Shown here one piece after another: positions 1 to 7,069 of a stretch of DNA of 11,733 nt. Source of the stretch: JAMORN01 sp027063545 [NCBI: bacterium] (lineage in GTDB: Bacteria > JAMORN01); the NCBI GenBank assembly GCA_027063545.1, contig JAMORN010000040.1, forward strand, positions 1 to 11,733. The letters are read 5' to 3'. Made by a program: the position numbers and the translations under genes. The notes below the pieces were generated by a model. It did no database searches. It worked only from the letters and a program-made list of their open reading frames with translations, and was not told the DNA's origin. The stretch's first letter is position 1; every line of letters starts with the position of its first letter.

Positions 1-1359
1 GAAGAGAAGAGAATATTAAAAGAGTTAAAGGAAGGTAAAATAGATATAATAATAGGGACTCATAAATTACTCTCTAGTAAGGTAATATTTAAAAATTTAG
101 GATTATTAATAATAGATGAAGAACAACGATTTGGAGTTTCCCATAAAAATAAACTTCTTAAATATAGGTATTCTATTGATGTACTCTCTATGACAGCAAC
201 TCCTATCCCTAGAACTTTATCTATGGCTTTAAATGGAATAAAGGATTTAAGTATTATTGCTACACCACCAAAAAATAGATTAAGAATAGAAACGTTTATT
301 AAAGAATTTGATGATAATATACTTAAATACGCAATTGAAAGAGAATTACAAAGGGGCGGACAGGTATTTTTTGTTCATAATCGAATAGAAGAATTACCTA
401 GAATGGAAGAACATTTATCTAAATTAGTTCCTTTTGCTTCTGTTGTAACAATACATGGATCTTTATCAGTAGAAGAGATAGAGGAAAGATTAGAAAGATT
501 TATTAATAAAGAATATGATATACTTTTGACAACAACAATTATTGAAAATGGTATAGATATGCCAAATGTGAATACAATTATAATAAATGACTCACATAAA
601 TATGGGATATCTCAATTGTATCAGTTAAGAGGGAGGGTAGGAAGAAGCGATAAACAAGCATATTGTTATTTAATTATACCTAATAATTCAGTTTTATCAA
701 GTCAAAAGATTAAGGAAAGATTAACATCATTAATTCATTATACAGAATTAGGTAGTGGTTTTTATCTTGCAATGAAAGATTTAGAAATAAGAGGGGCTGG
801 AGATATTTTAGGTAAAGAACAAAGTGGATTCATTATAAAAGTAGGATTTTCATTTTATTTTAGAATGCTTCAAGAAATGGTAGAAAAAATTAAGAATAAA
901 AAATACATATCTATGCATCAAGTATATTTTTATGTTCCATTTGATACATATATTAATCCAAGTTATATAGAAGATGATGAAGTAAGAGCTACTATATATC
1001 ATAGATTGTCAAATATAACAAGATTAGATGAATTAAAAGAGATAGAAGATGAACTTATAGATAGATTTTCTACAATGGATAGTATAAGCTGGAGGTTTTT
1101 TAGAGTTATAGAAATGAGAATAAGGGCAGGCTTAAAGGGTATAAATGATATAAGAATATTGACAAATAATAAGTTATATATAAGATGGGAAAATCCAGAT
1201 AATATTGATGTCAAAAGAATAATTGAAAATTTAACAAAAGCAGACTTAAAATTTAAGTTTTCTTATGAGAGCGGGTTGGCTATAGAAGTAATGTTAAAAA
1301 ATTTTTACAAATCAAAAGCTGTTTTTAAAGAAATATATGAGATATTAAATTTTGTATAA
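1..1359 (+). CDS. mfd: Transcription-repair coupling factor Mfd, C-terminal part (5' end outside window)
   Basis: Mfd is a DNA translocase that removes stalled RNA polymerase at lesions and recruits UvrA for transcription-coupled repair. The reading frame is open from base 1, so the 452 codons here are the C-terminal portion of a protein that is usually about 1,100-1,200 residues. Visible in order are the superfamily 2 helicase motifs GTHKLLS (bases 58-78), the DEEQ box (115-126) and TATPIPRT (motif III, from base 193). The second RecA lobe follows with TTIIENGIDMPN and the QLRGRVGRS motif (about 622-648). The RGAGDILG translocation segment comes next, then a D7-like C-terminal domain. The Walker A, RNA-polymerase-interaction and UvrB-like domains lie upstream of the window. 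The internal ATG at 190 sits inside motif III and is not the start. The frame shows no damage. A 34-base gap separates it from the next gene. Confidence 0.97.
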   Translation, partial: EEKRILKELKEGKIDIIIGTHKLLSSKVIFKNLGLLIIDEEQRFGVSHKNKLLKYRYSIDVLSMTATPIPRTLSMALNGIKDLSIIATPPKNRLRIETFIKEFDDNILKYAIERELQRGGQVFFVHNRIEELPRMEEHLSKLVPFASVVTIHGSLSVEEIEERLERFINKEYDILLTTTIIENGIDMPNVNTIIINDSHKYGISQLYQLRGRVGRSDKQAYCYLIIPNNSVLSSQKIKERLTSLIHYTELGSGFYLAMKDLEIRGAGDILGKEQSGFIIKVGFSFYFRMLQEMVEKIKNKKYISMHQVYFYVPFDTYINPSYIEDDEVRATIYHRLSNITRLDELKEIEDELIDRFSTMDSISWRFFRVIEMRIRAGLKGINDIRILTNNKLYIRWENPDNIDVKRIIENLTKADLKFKFSYESGLAIEVMLKNFYKSKAVFKEIYEILNFV

Positions 1360-1393
1360 GGATTAAATTTTTTTATTTTCATTATGATGAGTT

Positions 1394-2245
1394 ATGAAAA
1401 ATAGACAGAATATATTTTTAGTTTTACTTTTTCTTGTGATTTTATTTATTTCCTCTTGTGATAGAATCAATAAATTAAAACAAGTTTATATATTATCTTC
1501 AGATAGTATATTAGCTAGGGTTGATGGATTTTATTTGTTAAAAGATGATTTCTATAATCAATATCCATATATAAAAAATAGCAGCGATAGTTTGAAAAAA
1601 ATATATATAAATCAATGGGTTAATGAGAAATTACTTTATATGTATGCTAAACAATTAAAATTAGATAAAGATCCTCAAGTAAAAAAGATTATTCAACAGG
1701 CACAGGAGGAGATTATCGTTAATTATTTAAAGAAAAAGATTGTTGGTAGTAAGTTAGAAATATCAGAAGAATTATTAAAAAGATTTTATGAAAAAAATAA
1801 GGATAGATATAGAGTAAAAGAAAATGAGTATAAATATATAATATATTTTTTTAAAGATATGAAAATTGCATGGAAGGTAAAAACTAATCTTATAAAACAG
1901 CAACCTCCGAAAGATATATATAAAGCAGCTAGGGGTGTAGGTGTTAATATTCTACAAAAGGAACAGGTAACTTTTTTTACTAAAGAGCATCAAATAAAAT
2001 CCCAGATTCTTTTAGCCAAGCTTAGAGTCATGAATAATGGAGATTATTCAAGACCTTTTTTATATGATTCTAAACCAGCTATTGTATATTTAATTGATAA
2101 AAGATTAGAAGGGAAATATTTACCATATGAAGAGGTAAAATCCATAGTTGCTTTAGATTATATTAGAGAAAGAGAAAAAGAAATTATAAAGGATTTAATA
2201 GATAGTTTGAGGGTGGTATATGACTATGAAATATTTTATAAGTAA
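1394..2245 (+). CDS. SurA/PpiC-like lipoprotein chaperone with degenerate isomerase domain
   Basis: This is a 283-residue predicted lipoprotein. A short basic N-terminus and hydrophobic stretch end in ISSC with Cys22 as the lipidation site, followed by Asp23. Residues about 38-130 resemble the SurA N-terminal chaperone region (ARVDGFYLLKDDF, then helices with a conserved-looking QWVNEKLLY). The remainder looks like a shortened, weakly conserved parvulin domain: the usual GGDLG segment is absent, while the terminal part (about 220-265) still has the strand-rich ending and YEEVKSIV helix typical of PpiC/SurA proteins. A role in holding outer-membrane or periplasmic clients is inferred from this and from the surA gene that overlaps its 3' end. 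Isomerase activity is doubtful. The start at 1394 is the only ATG that gives a signal peptide; no strong Shine-Dalgarno sequence is visible. Family assignment is by eye and moderate. Confidence 0.75.
   Translation: MKNRQNIFLVLLFLVILFISSCDRINKLKQVYILSSDSILARVDGFYLLKDDFYNQYPYIKNSSDSLKKIYINQWVNEKLLYMYAKQLKLDKDPQVKKIIQQAQEEIIVNYLKKKIVGSKLEISEELLKRFYEKNKDRYRVKENEYKYIIYFFKDMKIAWKVKTNLIKQQPPKDIYKAARGVGVNILQKEQVTFFTKEHQIKSQILLAKLRVMNNGDYSRPFLYDSKPAIVYLIDKRLEGKYLPYEEVKSIVALDYIREREKEIIKDLIDSLRVVYDYEIFYK
2209..2213 (+). promoter_or_regulatory. Ribosome binding site of surA
   Basis: GAGGG lies inside the end of the upstream lipoprotein gene, 6 bases before ATG 2220 and 12 before ATG 2226. The spacing favours the first ATG, but either is possible. 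Confidence 0.5.
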
Positions 2246-3533
2246 GTTATTATTATCTTTTATTTTATTATTAACTACAATAATTCAATTATATGCGAAA
2301 TGGGAAGTAGCAGAACAAATTGTTGCTATTGTGGATAATGAACCTATTCTTTTATCTGATGTAAATAGTTATTTACAATACTATTTTATGTATAATAAAA
2401 TAGATATAAGAATGTTAACAGAGGAAGATTTTAAACAATATCAAAAAAAAGCTCTTGAAAATCTTATAAATTCAAAGGTATTAGTAAAAGAGGCAGAAAG
2501 GGAATCATTAAATGTGAATTCTGATAAGATATCTCAGGAGGTAGATAAACAAATTGATCAATTAATTAATCAATTTGGCTCAAAGGATAAGTTTGTTGAA
2601 GCTTTAAAATCTCAAGGTATGGATATTGTAGATTTTAGAACAATGAAGTTTAATCAAATTAAAGAACAGATGTTAGAATATATTATGAAAAATAAGCTTA
2701 GATCAGAACTTTCTATAACAAAAGATATGATTATAGAGTTTTATAATACCCATAAAGATAGTTTTCCGGCTCAAGATGAAAGTTACAGATTATCTATCTA
2801 TAAAACACCAATATATTTGGAAGGTAATAGAAAAAAGATTTTATATGATTCTTTGTCAACTATAAGACAAAAAATAGTAAGTGGTAAGTTATCATTTGAG
2901 GAAGCTGCTAAACTCTACTCTCAAGGTCCTATGAAAGATAAAGGAGGAGATCTAGGGTTTGTAAAAAAAGGAGATTTAATACCAGAATTAGAGAAAGTAG
3001 CATTTGCTTTAGATATAGATTCTATTTCTCCTATAATTGAGACAAATGTAGGACTTCATTTATTAAAAGTTATAGATAGAGATAAGGATAGGGTAAGATT
3101 AAGACATATTGTTTTTTTATTTAATATAACTGAAAAAGATATTAAATATTCAAAATTATATTTAGATTCTTTAATAAATTTAGTATATAAAGATACAACT
3201 TTATCATTAGAGAGTTTAGATAGTTCTATAAAAAAGATTATTTCTTCAGAATGGATTAAGTATAAAGATTTACAACCACAATTTCAGCAGGCTATAGAAG
3301 AATTAAAGATAGATTCTTTAACTTATTTCCCCAAATATACAAGACCTATTTTACTAGATAAGAATTTTTATATTTTAGAAATTTTAGATTATAAACCTAA
3401 AAGATATTTAAGTTTAAAAGATGATTGGAATATAATAGAAGAAAAAGCCCGAGAATATTATTTACAAAAATACTTTGAAGATAAATTAAGAGAATGGAAG
3501 AAGAATTTTTATATAGAAGTTAGAATGAAATGA
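2220..3533 (+). CDS. surA: SurA-type periplasmic chaperone / peptidyl-prolyl cis-trans isomerase
   Basis: SurA escorts unfolded outer-membrane proteins through the periplasm and carries parvulin (PpiC) isomerase domains. The 437-residue product starts with a Sec signal peptide (hydrophobic core about 10-25, probable cleavage after Ala26). The SurA N-terminal chaperone domain follows, with VAIVDNEPILLSDV near residues 35-48. A well-kept first parvulin domain spans about 188-288; KGGDLGFVKKGDLIPELE and NVGLHLLKV are diagnostic. A second parvulin-like domain begins at about 293 (RLRHIVF) but lacks the GGDLG core. The C-terminal helix (about 405-430) matches the family layout. The ATG at 2220 lies 26 bases inside the upstream gene, six bases after GAGGG; an ATG at 2226 would give almost the same protein. 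The stop overlaps the pdxA start in ATGA, indicating translational coupling. Confidence 0.9.
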   Translation: MTMKYFISKLLLSFILLLTTIIQLYAKWEVAEQIVAIVDNEPILLSDVNSYLQYYFMYNKIDIRMLTEEDFKQYQKKALENLINSKVLVKEAERESLNVNSDKISQEVDKQIDQLINQFGSKDKFVEALKSQGMDIVDFRTMKFNQIKEQMLEYIMKNKLRSELSITKDMIIEFYNTHKDSFPAQDESYRLSIYKTPIYLEGNRKKILYDSLSTIRQKIVSGKLSFEEAAKLYSQGPMKDKGGDLGFVKKGDLIPELEKVAFALDIDSISPIIETNVGLHLLKVIDRDKDRVRLRHIVFLFNITEKDIKYSKLYLDSLINLVYKDTTLSLESLDSSIKKIISSEWIKYKDLQPQFQQAIEELKIDSLTYFPKYTRPILLDKNFYILEILDYKPKRYLSLKDDWNIIEEKAREYYLQKYFEDKLREWKKNFYIEVRMK

Positions 3534-4519
3534 AAAGGATTCATATTACTATAGGAGATCCAGGTGGTATAGGTGTTGAAACTTTAATTTTAGGGATAAA
3601 TAAGTTGTTAAATACTGACTCAGAGTTTTTTTCTAAGTTTATCACATTAATTTATACACCATTTTCAGTTATTGAAAGATATAAAGATAAAATAAGTTTT
3701 GATTATAATATTATTGAAGATATAGATAAAGCTCAAAGTGGTATAAATATATTTAATATAAAAGAGTTAAATAAAATAGACTACCAAATAGGGACTATAG
3801 ATAAAAATAATGGTTATATAGCAGCAAAAAGTATAGAAGAGGCATTAAAATACATAAAGCCCAAGGAGGTACTAATAACTTTACCCATAAATAAAGAAAG
3901 TATAAATCTTGCTGGGTATAAGTTTAATGGACATACAGAATTCTTAGCTTTTTTAACAAATACAGAAGAAGTTTTTATGAGTTTTTGGGGTAAAATAAAT
4001 ACTTTGCTATTAACAACACATATATCAATGGAAGACATGATTAAAAAAATTAGAGATAAAGATTATGTCTATACAAAGATAAAAAATAGCTCTAAATTAA
4101 TTGAGGAAGTATATGGAAGAAAAATAAAATTTGGACTTTGCGGTTTAAATCCCCATGCGGGTGAAAATGGTCTTATGGGAAAGGAAGAAGTTGAAGTTTT
4201 ATCTCCAGTTGTTGAAAGGTTAAGAAAAGATGGGATAGATATATCTTATCCTCAACCTTCAGATACAATATTTTATAGATATTTAAATGGAGAATTTGAT
4301 TTTATATATAGCCTTTACCATGATCAAGCTTTAAGTGTGATAAAAACATTTTTTTTAAATAAAAGTGTAAATTTTACTTTAGGATTACCATTTTATAGAA
4401 TATCTCCAGATCATGGAACAGCTTTTGATATAGCAGGAATGTTTATTGCTAATTATGAACCTTTTATATATACTTTAAAATTTGGAATAAAGTTATATGA
4501 AAGAAATTTTAGAATTTAG
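3530..4519 (+). CDS. pdxA: 4-hydroxythreonine-4-phosphate dehydrogenase
   Basis: PdxA oxidises 4-phosphohydroxy-L-threonine with NAD to the amino ketone that PdxJ condenses with deoxyxylulose 5-phosphate, in the DXP-dependent vitamin B6 pathway in the cytoplasm. The 329-residue length is typical. The N-terminal ITIGDPGGIGVE matches the family signature ITMGDPAGIGPE. Gly134-His135-Thr136 (GHTEFLA) is the substrate site. The three metal-binding histidines are present: His164 (LTTHISM), His209 (NPHAGENG) and His264 (YHDQA), almost the same numbers as in E. coli. The SPDHGTAFDIAG motif lies near residues 292-303. Its ATG overlaps the surA stop (ATGA), and surA-pdxA adjacency is also seen in E. 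coli. No other B6 gene is in the window. The PdxA family includes dehydrogenases acting on other 4-phosphorylated acids, so the substrate is inferred. Confidence 0.93.
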   Translation: MKRIHITIGDPGGIGVETLILGINKLLNTDSEFFSKFITLIYTPFSVIERYKDKISFDYNIIEDIDKAQSGINIFNIKELNKIDYQIGTIDKNNGYIAAKSIEEALKYIKPKEVLITLPINKESINLAGYKFNGHTEFLAFLTNTEEVFMSFWGKINTLLLTTHISMEDMIKKIRDKDYVYTKIKNSSKLIEEVYGRKIKFGLCGLNPHAGENGLMGKEEVEVLSPVVERLRKDGIDISYPQPSDTIFYRYLNGEFDFIYSLYHDQALSVIKTFFLNKSVNFTLGLPFYRISPDHGTAFDIAGMFIANYEPFIYTLKFGIKLYERNFRI

Positions 4520-5120
4520 AGATTTTAATATAAAGATAAAGGATAGTTTTATTTTTCCTAATGATTTAAATATTAAATTATTAGAAAATGATTTTTCTGT
4601 TGTAGAAACAGATTATAAAGATGAAATTTTAAATGTTCTATTAGGTAAATTTTATGACTATAAAGGAGATATAATATTCCTAGAAACATCTATAAAAAAT
4701 TTACCACAAAAATTTATCCATAAACGAATAAGTTATATTTCTAGTTATAATTCATTTTTATCTGAAATGAGTGTTTTTGAAAATATAGAGCTTTCTGTTT
4801 ATTTTAAGAACAGAGACTATATAAAAAATTTATTTGATTATTTAAAAGAAAATAATCAAATAAATTTCCTTTTATATAAAAAGGTTAAAGATTTAACAGA
4901 TTTTGAATATGAAAGGTTAATGATAATAAGAGCAATTTCAAGACTTCCCCATCTTTTAATTGTAGATGAGATTTTATACTCAGAAAATATAGATTTCTTT
5001 TTTAAGAATTTAAGTTTTTTTAAAGAGTTTAATACCTTTACAATTTTATGGCTTGTAAGAAAAGATAAAAAGAAAATTTTAAAGAAATATTGCAATGAAG
5101 AAAATTATATTAGTTTTTAA
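4497..5120 (+). CDS. FtsE-like ABC subunit with degenerate ATP-binding motifs (predicted pseudo-ATPase)
   Basis: FtsE normally binds and hydrolyses ATP on the inner face of the membrane to drive FtsX, which activates cell-wall amidases through EnvC. This 207-residue protein aligns by eye with FtsE over its full length: the N-terminal strands (LEFRDFNIKI), the G50 helix end, KGDIIFLETSIKNLP, RISYISS, SVFENIELS, then ERLMIIRAI and the Walker B LLIVDE (153-158). The nucleotide motifs are mostly lost. The P-loop GxxGxGKST position reads ETDYKDE (37-43), with at most Lys41 kept and acidic residues in place of Ser/Thr. The Q-loop Gln is Ser83, LSGGE is LTDFE (133-137), the D-loop after Glu158 is ILYSEN, and the H-loop His is Arg188. 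The frame is intact. It overlaps pdxA by 23 bases and ftsX by 26 bases, so its identity rests partly on the ftsX neighbour. ATP hydrolysis is very unlikely; ATP binding is doubtful. Confidence 0.8.
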   Translation: MKEILEFRDFNIKIKDSFIFPNDLNIKLLENDFSVVETDYKDEILNVLLGKFYDYKGDIIFLETSIKNLPQKFIHKRISYISSYNSFLSEMSVFENIELSVYFKNRDYIKNLFDYLKENNQINFLLYKKVKDLTDFEYERLMIIRAISRLPHLLIVDEILYSENIDFFFKNLSFFKEFNTFTILWLVRKDKKKILKKYCNEENYISF

Positions 5121-5916
5121 ATTATCTTTTTATTTATTAAAAAGGGATTTTTTTAAAAGTTTTTATATTATTCTAATGTTTCTATTTCTTCTTATAGTTT
5201 TTGATTTAATATATATAACTAACTCTTATAAGATAAACTATATTGATTTTATTTTAAATAATACCTCTATAGAAGTTTTTTTTGATCCTTTAGTTGATTC
5301 TAATTACATAAAAGAATTTATTGATTCATTAACAAATAAATATAAATTAGAACAAATAGAAATAGTTACAAAACAAGACGCATTTTCATATTTAAAATCT
5401 AAGTTTAAAGATTTAAAGGTAGTGAGTATAGATATTTTACCAATGTCCGTTGTATTGATAATAAATAAAGATTTTAATTATAATAGGTTAAATAAATTAT
5501 TACATTACTTAAAGTCAAGGAAAAATGTTATTCATATTTCGTATAATAAAGGACTTCTGTTATTTTTGAAAAAGTTTGATAAATATTATCATTATTTTTT
5601 TATATCTTTTATTTCACTTTTATCTATAATTGGAATATTTTTTATATATAACAATATTTATCATTATACAGGTGATAGAGATGAATTCTTAGAAACTTTC
5701 AATGAACTAGGTTATAGTAAATACTATATTAAACTATCTTATTTTATAAATTTTTTAATATTATCATTAATATCTAATTTAATTATAGCATTTTTTATGT
5801 ATAAATATTATTATTTACTAAATAATATTATAAACAAGGATCTATGGTGGATTTTAAAAACAAATATTTATATAACATTAGGATTTTTATTATTTATCTT
5901 ATTTTTTCATCTATAA
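5095..5916 (+). CDS. ftsX: Cell division protein FtsX (permease-like subunit)
   Basis: FtsX is the membrane partner of FtsE at the division site; its periplasmic loop binds EnvC-type activators of peptidoglycan hydrolases. The 273-residue protein has the family layout: a short cytoplasmic N-terminus, TM1 (about 24-43), an extracytoplasmic domain (44-160), TM2 (166-188), a cytoplasmic loop (189-213), TM3 (214-240) and TM4 (256-273). The extracytoplasmic domain shows the FtsX pattern of IEVFFDP, KQDAFSYLKSKF and DILPMSVVLI (about 59-123). The loop RDEFLETFNELGYSKYYI corresponds to the REIEIMKLVGA coupling segment that docks on FtsE. It is slightly shorter than the usual ~300 residues and ends right after TM4. 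There is no clear Shine-Dalgarno; translation is probably coupled to the upstream frame. Its last 73 bases also encode the start of the EnvC-like protein. Confidence 0.88.
   Translation: MKKIILVFKLSFYLLKRDFFKSFYIILMFLFLLIVFDLIYITNSYKINYIDFILNNTSIEVFFDPLVDSNYIKEFIDSLTNKYKLEQIEIVTKQDAFSYLKSKFKDLKVVSIDILPMSVVLIINKDFNYNRLNKLLHYLKSRKNVIHISYNKGLLLFLKKFDKYYHYFFISFISLLSIIGIFFIYNNIYHYTGDRDEFLETFNELGYSKYYIKLSYFINFLILSLISNLIIAFFMYKYYYLLNNIINKDLWWILKTNIYITLGFLLFILFFHL
5836..5840 (+). promoter_or_regulatory. Possible ribosome binding site of the envC-like gene
   Basis: AAGGA lies inside ftsX only three bases before ATG 5844. The spacing is short, but it is the best purine-rich site near the only ATG that yields a signal peptide. 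Confidence 0.35.
5844..5916 (+). other. 73-base dual-coding overlap of ftsX and envC
   Basis: The final 24 codons of ftsX (TM4 plus stop) and the first 24 codons of the EnvC-like protein (basic leader and most of the signal peptide core) are read from the same bases in two frames. Both frames encode a hydrophobic helix, as the T-rich sequence allows. Confidence 0.8.
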
Positions 5917-7067
5917 TAAATTTTTCAGTTTTTATCAGTTTAAGTGCTAAGAATTATGATAGACTTTTAAAGAAAAAAAATACCGAAATTCAAAAAATTG
6001 AGAAACGATTAAATAAATTACAGAAGAAAAGAGACAAATTAATAAAAACAGAAAGGGATATTTTAAATAAGATAAAAAGATTAGATGAAGAGATAGATTT
6101 ATACATTGAATTAATAAATAAATTAGAGGAAAAAAATGAACTTTTAATATCTCAGATAGATTCTTTAAAAGAAAGTTATCAGTCCAAAGAGATTGAATAT
6201 ACCGATTATGTTAGAGAACTAAATAAACTTCTTCTTTATCTATATTTTTATTCAAAAGACAAAGATAGATTGAATTTTTATTCTGTTTTTGATACTACTT
6301 ATTATCGGGAAATAGATAGATTTTTTATTTATTATAACTATTTATATAAAATATTAAAAGATATTGTGGAGACAACTCATAAAGAAAAACAGCAATTAAT
6401 AGAAAAAGAAATTATTTTAGCTCAGAAATATAAACAATTGGAAGAAACTAAACTAGAGTACTTACAAAAAAGACAAGAGTTAAAGTTATTAAGAGAAAAA
6501 CGTAATCAAGAAGTAAAGAAGATTAAAAATAAAAGATTAAAATTAGAGCTTCAATTGAAAGAATTGCAGAGGGAAAAAAAAGAAATAGAAAACATAATAA
6601 CTATTTTAATAAAGCAAAAAGAAAAGCAAAAGAAACTCAAATCTAAAGTTAAAACATATTCTGTAAAACTATTAAAAGGTAAAAGATTTTTTTATCCTAT
6701 ATATAAGCCCAAGATTGTTAGAAGATTTGGGAGATATTATGATAAAAAGTATAAAGTTAAAATATTAAATAAAGGTATAGATATAACTTCTAAACTTACA
6801 AAAAGTTATAAAGTATTTGCAGCTCGTAAAGGAAAAATTGTAAAAATTGGATATTTTAAGAATTTAAAAAATTATATTATAATAGAACATGAAGATGGAA
6901 TTTATACATTTTACTCTGGATTAGATAAAATTTTAGTAAAAGAGAATATGAAAGTAACAATAAAAACACCTATTGGTATAATGAAAACAAAAGGTATTTT
7001 ACATTTTGAATTAAGAGTTGGAAGAAAGGCAATAGATCCCATTAGATATTTAAAGCATAGAGGATAG
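5844..7067 (+). CDS. envC: EnvC-like murein hydrolase activator (signal peptide, coiled coils, degenerate LytM/M23 domain)
   Basis: EnvC is recruited by the FtsX periplasmic loop and switches on N-acetylmuramoyl-L-alanine amidases during septum splitting. The 407-residue product begins with a basic stretch and hydrophobic segment (about 12-35, probable cleavage after Ala35). A long Lys/Glu-rich coiled coil (about 40-125) follows, then a helical middle (140-190), a second coiled coil (about 190-275) and a LytM domain (282-403). The LytM zinc site is mostly lost: the usual first His is Asn309 though Asp313 is kept (NKGID), the YxHL His is Gly359 (YSGL), and the HxH reads Ile385-Leu-His387. This pattern marks a non-enzymatic activator, as is normal for EnvC. 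The protein should be periplasmic. It directly follows ftsX, the expected partner; the amidase is not in the window. NlpD-like or PcsB-like proteins are alternatives, but the context favours EnvC. Confidence 0.88.
   Translation: MVDFKNKYLYNIRIFIIYLIFSSIINFSVFISLSAKNYDRLLKKKNTEIQKIEKRLNKLQKKRDKLIKTERDILNKIKRLDEEIDLYIELINKLEEKNELLISQIDSLKESYQSKEIEYTDYVRELNKLLLYLYFYSKDKDRLNFYSVFDTTYYREIDRFFIYYNYLYKILKDIVETTHKEKQQLIEKEIILAQKYKQLEETKLEYLQKRQELKLLREKRNQEVKKIKNKRLKLELQLKELQREKKEIENIITILIKQKEKQKKLKSKVKTYSVKLLKGKRFFYPIYKPKIVRRFGRYYDKKYKVKILNKGIDITSKLTKSYKVFAARKGKIVKIGYFKNLKNYIIIEHEDGIYTFYSGLDKILVKENMKVTIKTPIGIMKTKGILHFELRVGRKAIDPIRYLKHRG
7060..7064 (+). promoter_or_regulatory. Ribosome binding site of holB
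   Basis: GAGGA within the last codons of the envC-like gene lies five bases before ATG 7070 and supports that start. Confidence 0.6.
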
Positions 7068-7069
7068 AT

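Noticed and set aside
999-1214. Minus-strand open frame within mfd
   Set aside because: It is opposite a conserved gene, resembles no family, and shows no start signals; it is a by-product of AT-rich codons.
190-1359. A separate 389-residue helicase-like gene starting at ATG 190
   Set aside because: The frame is open back to base 1 and contains further Mfd motifs (GTHKLLS, DEEQ). ATG 190 falls in motif III, so this is the end of mfd.
1360-1393. T-rich stretch after mfd as a Rho-independent terminator
   Set aside because: There is a run of T but no GC-rich inverted repeat before it; T-runs are common throughout this DNA. AT-rich promoter-like hexamers here are equally uninformative.
1384-1404. 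Earlier ATG (1384) as start for the lipoprotein
   Set aside because: That frame stops at TAG 1402-1404 after six codons, so ATG 1394 is the start.
3814-4038. Minus-strand open frame within pdxA
   Set aside because: It is antisense to conserved PdxA motifs and has no recognisable protein features.
4856-5095. Minus-strand open frame opposite the FtsE-like gene
   Set aside because: The sense frame aligns with FtsE and connects by overlap to ftsX; the antisense product is low-complexity Lys/Phe/Ser.
4497-5120. FtsE-like gene as a decaying pseudogene
   Set aside because: The frame is full length for FtsE without stops or frameshifts, Walker B is intact, and it overlaps both neighbours. Selective motif loss in an intact frame favours a maintained pseudo-ATPase, though decay at an early stage cannot be fully excluded.
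5940-6660. A-rich stretch in envC as a DNA repeat array
   Set aside because: The apparent periodicity comes from Lys/Glu/Leu heptads of coiled coils; no repeat unit is conserved at the base level.
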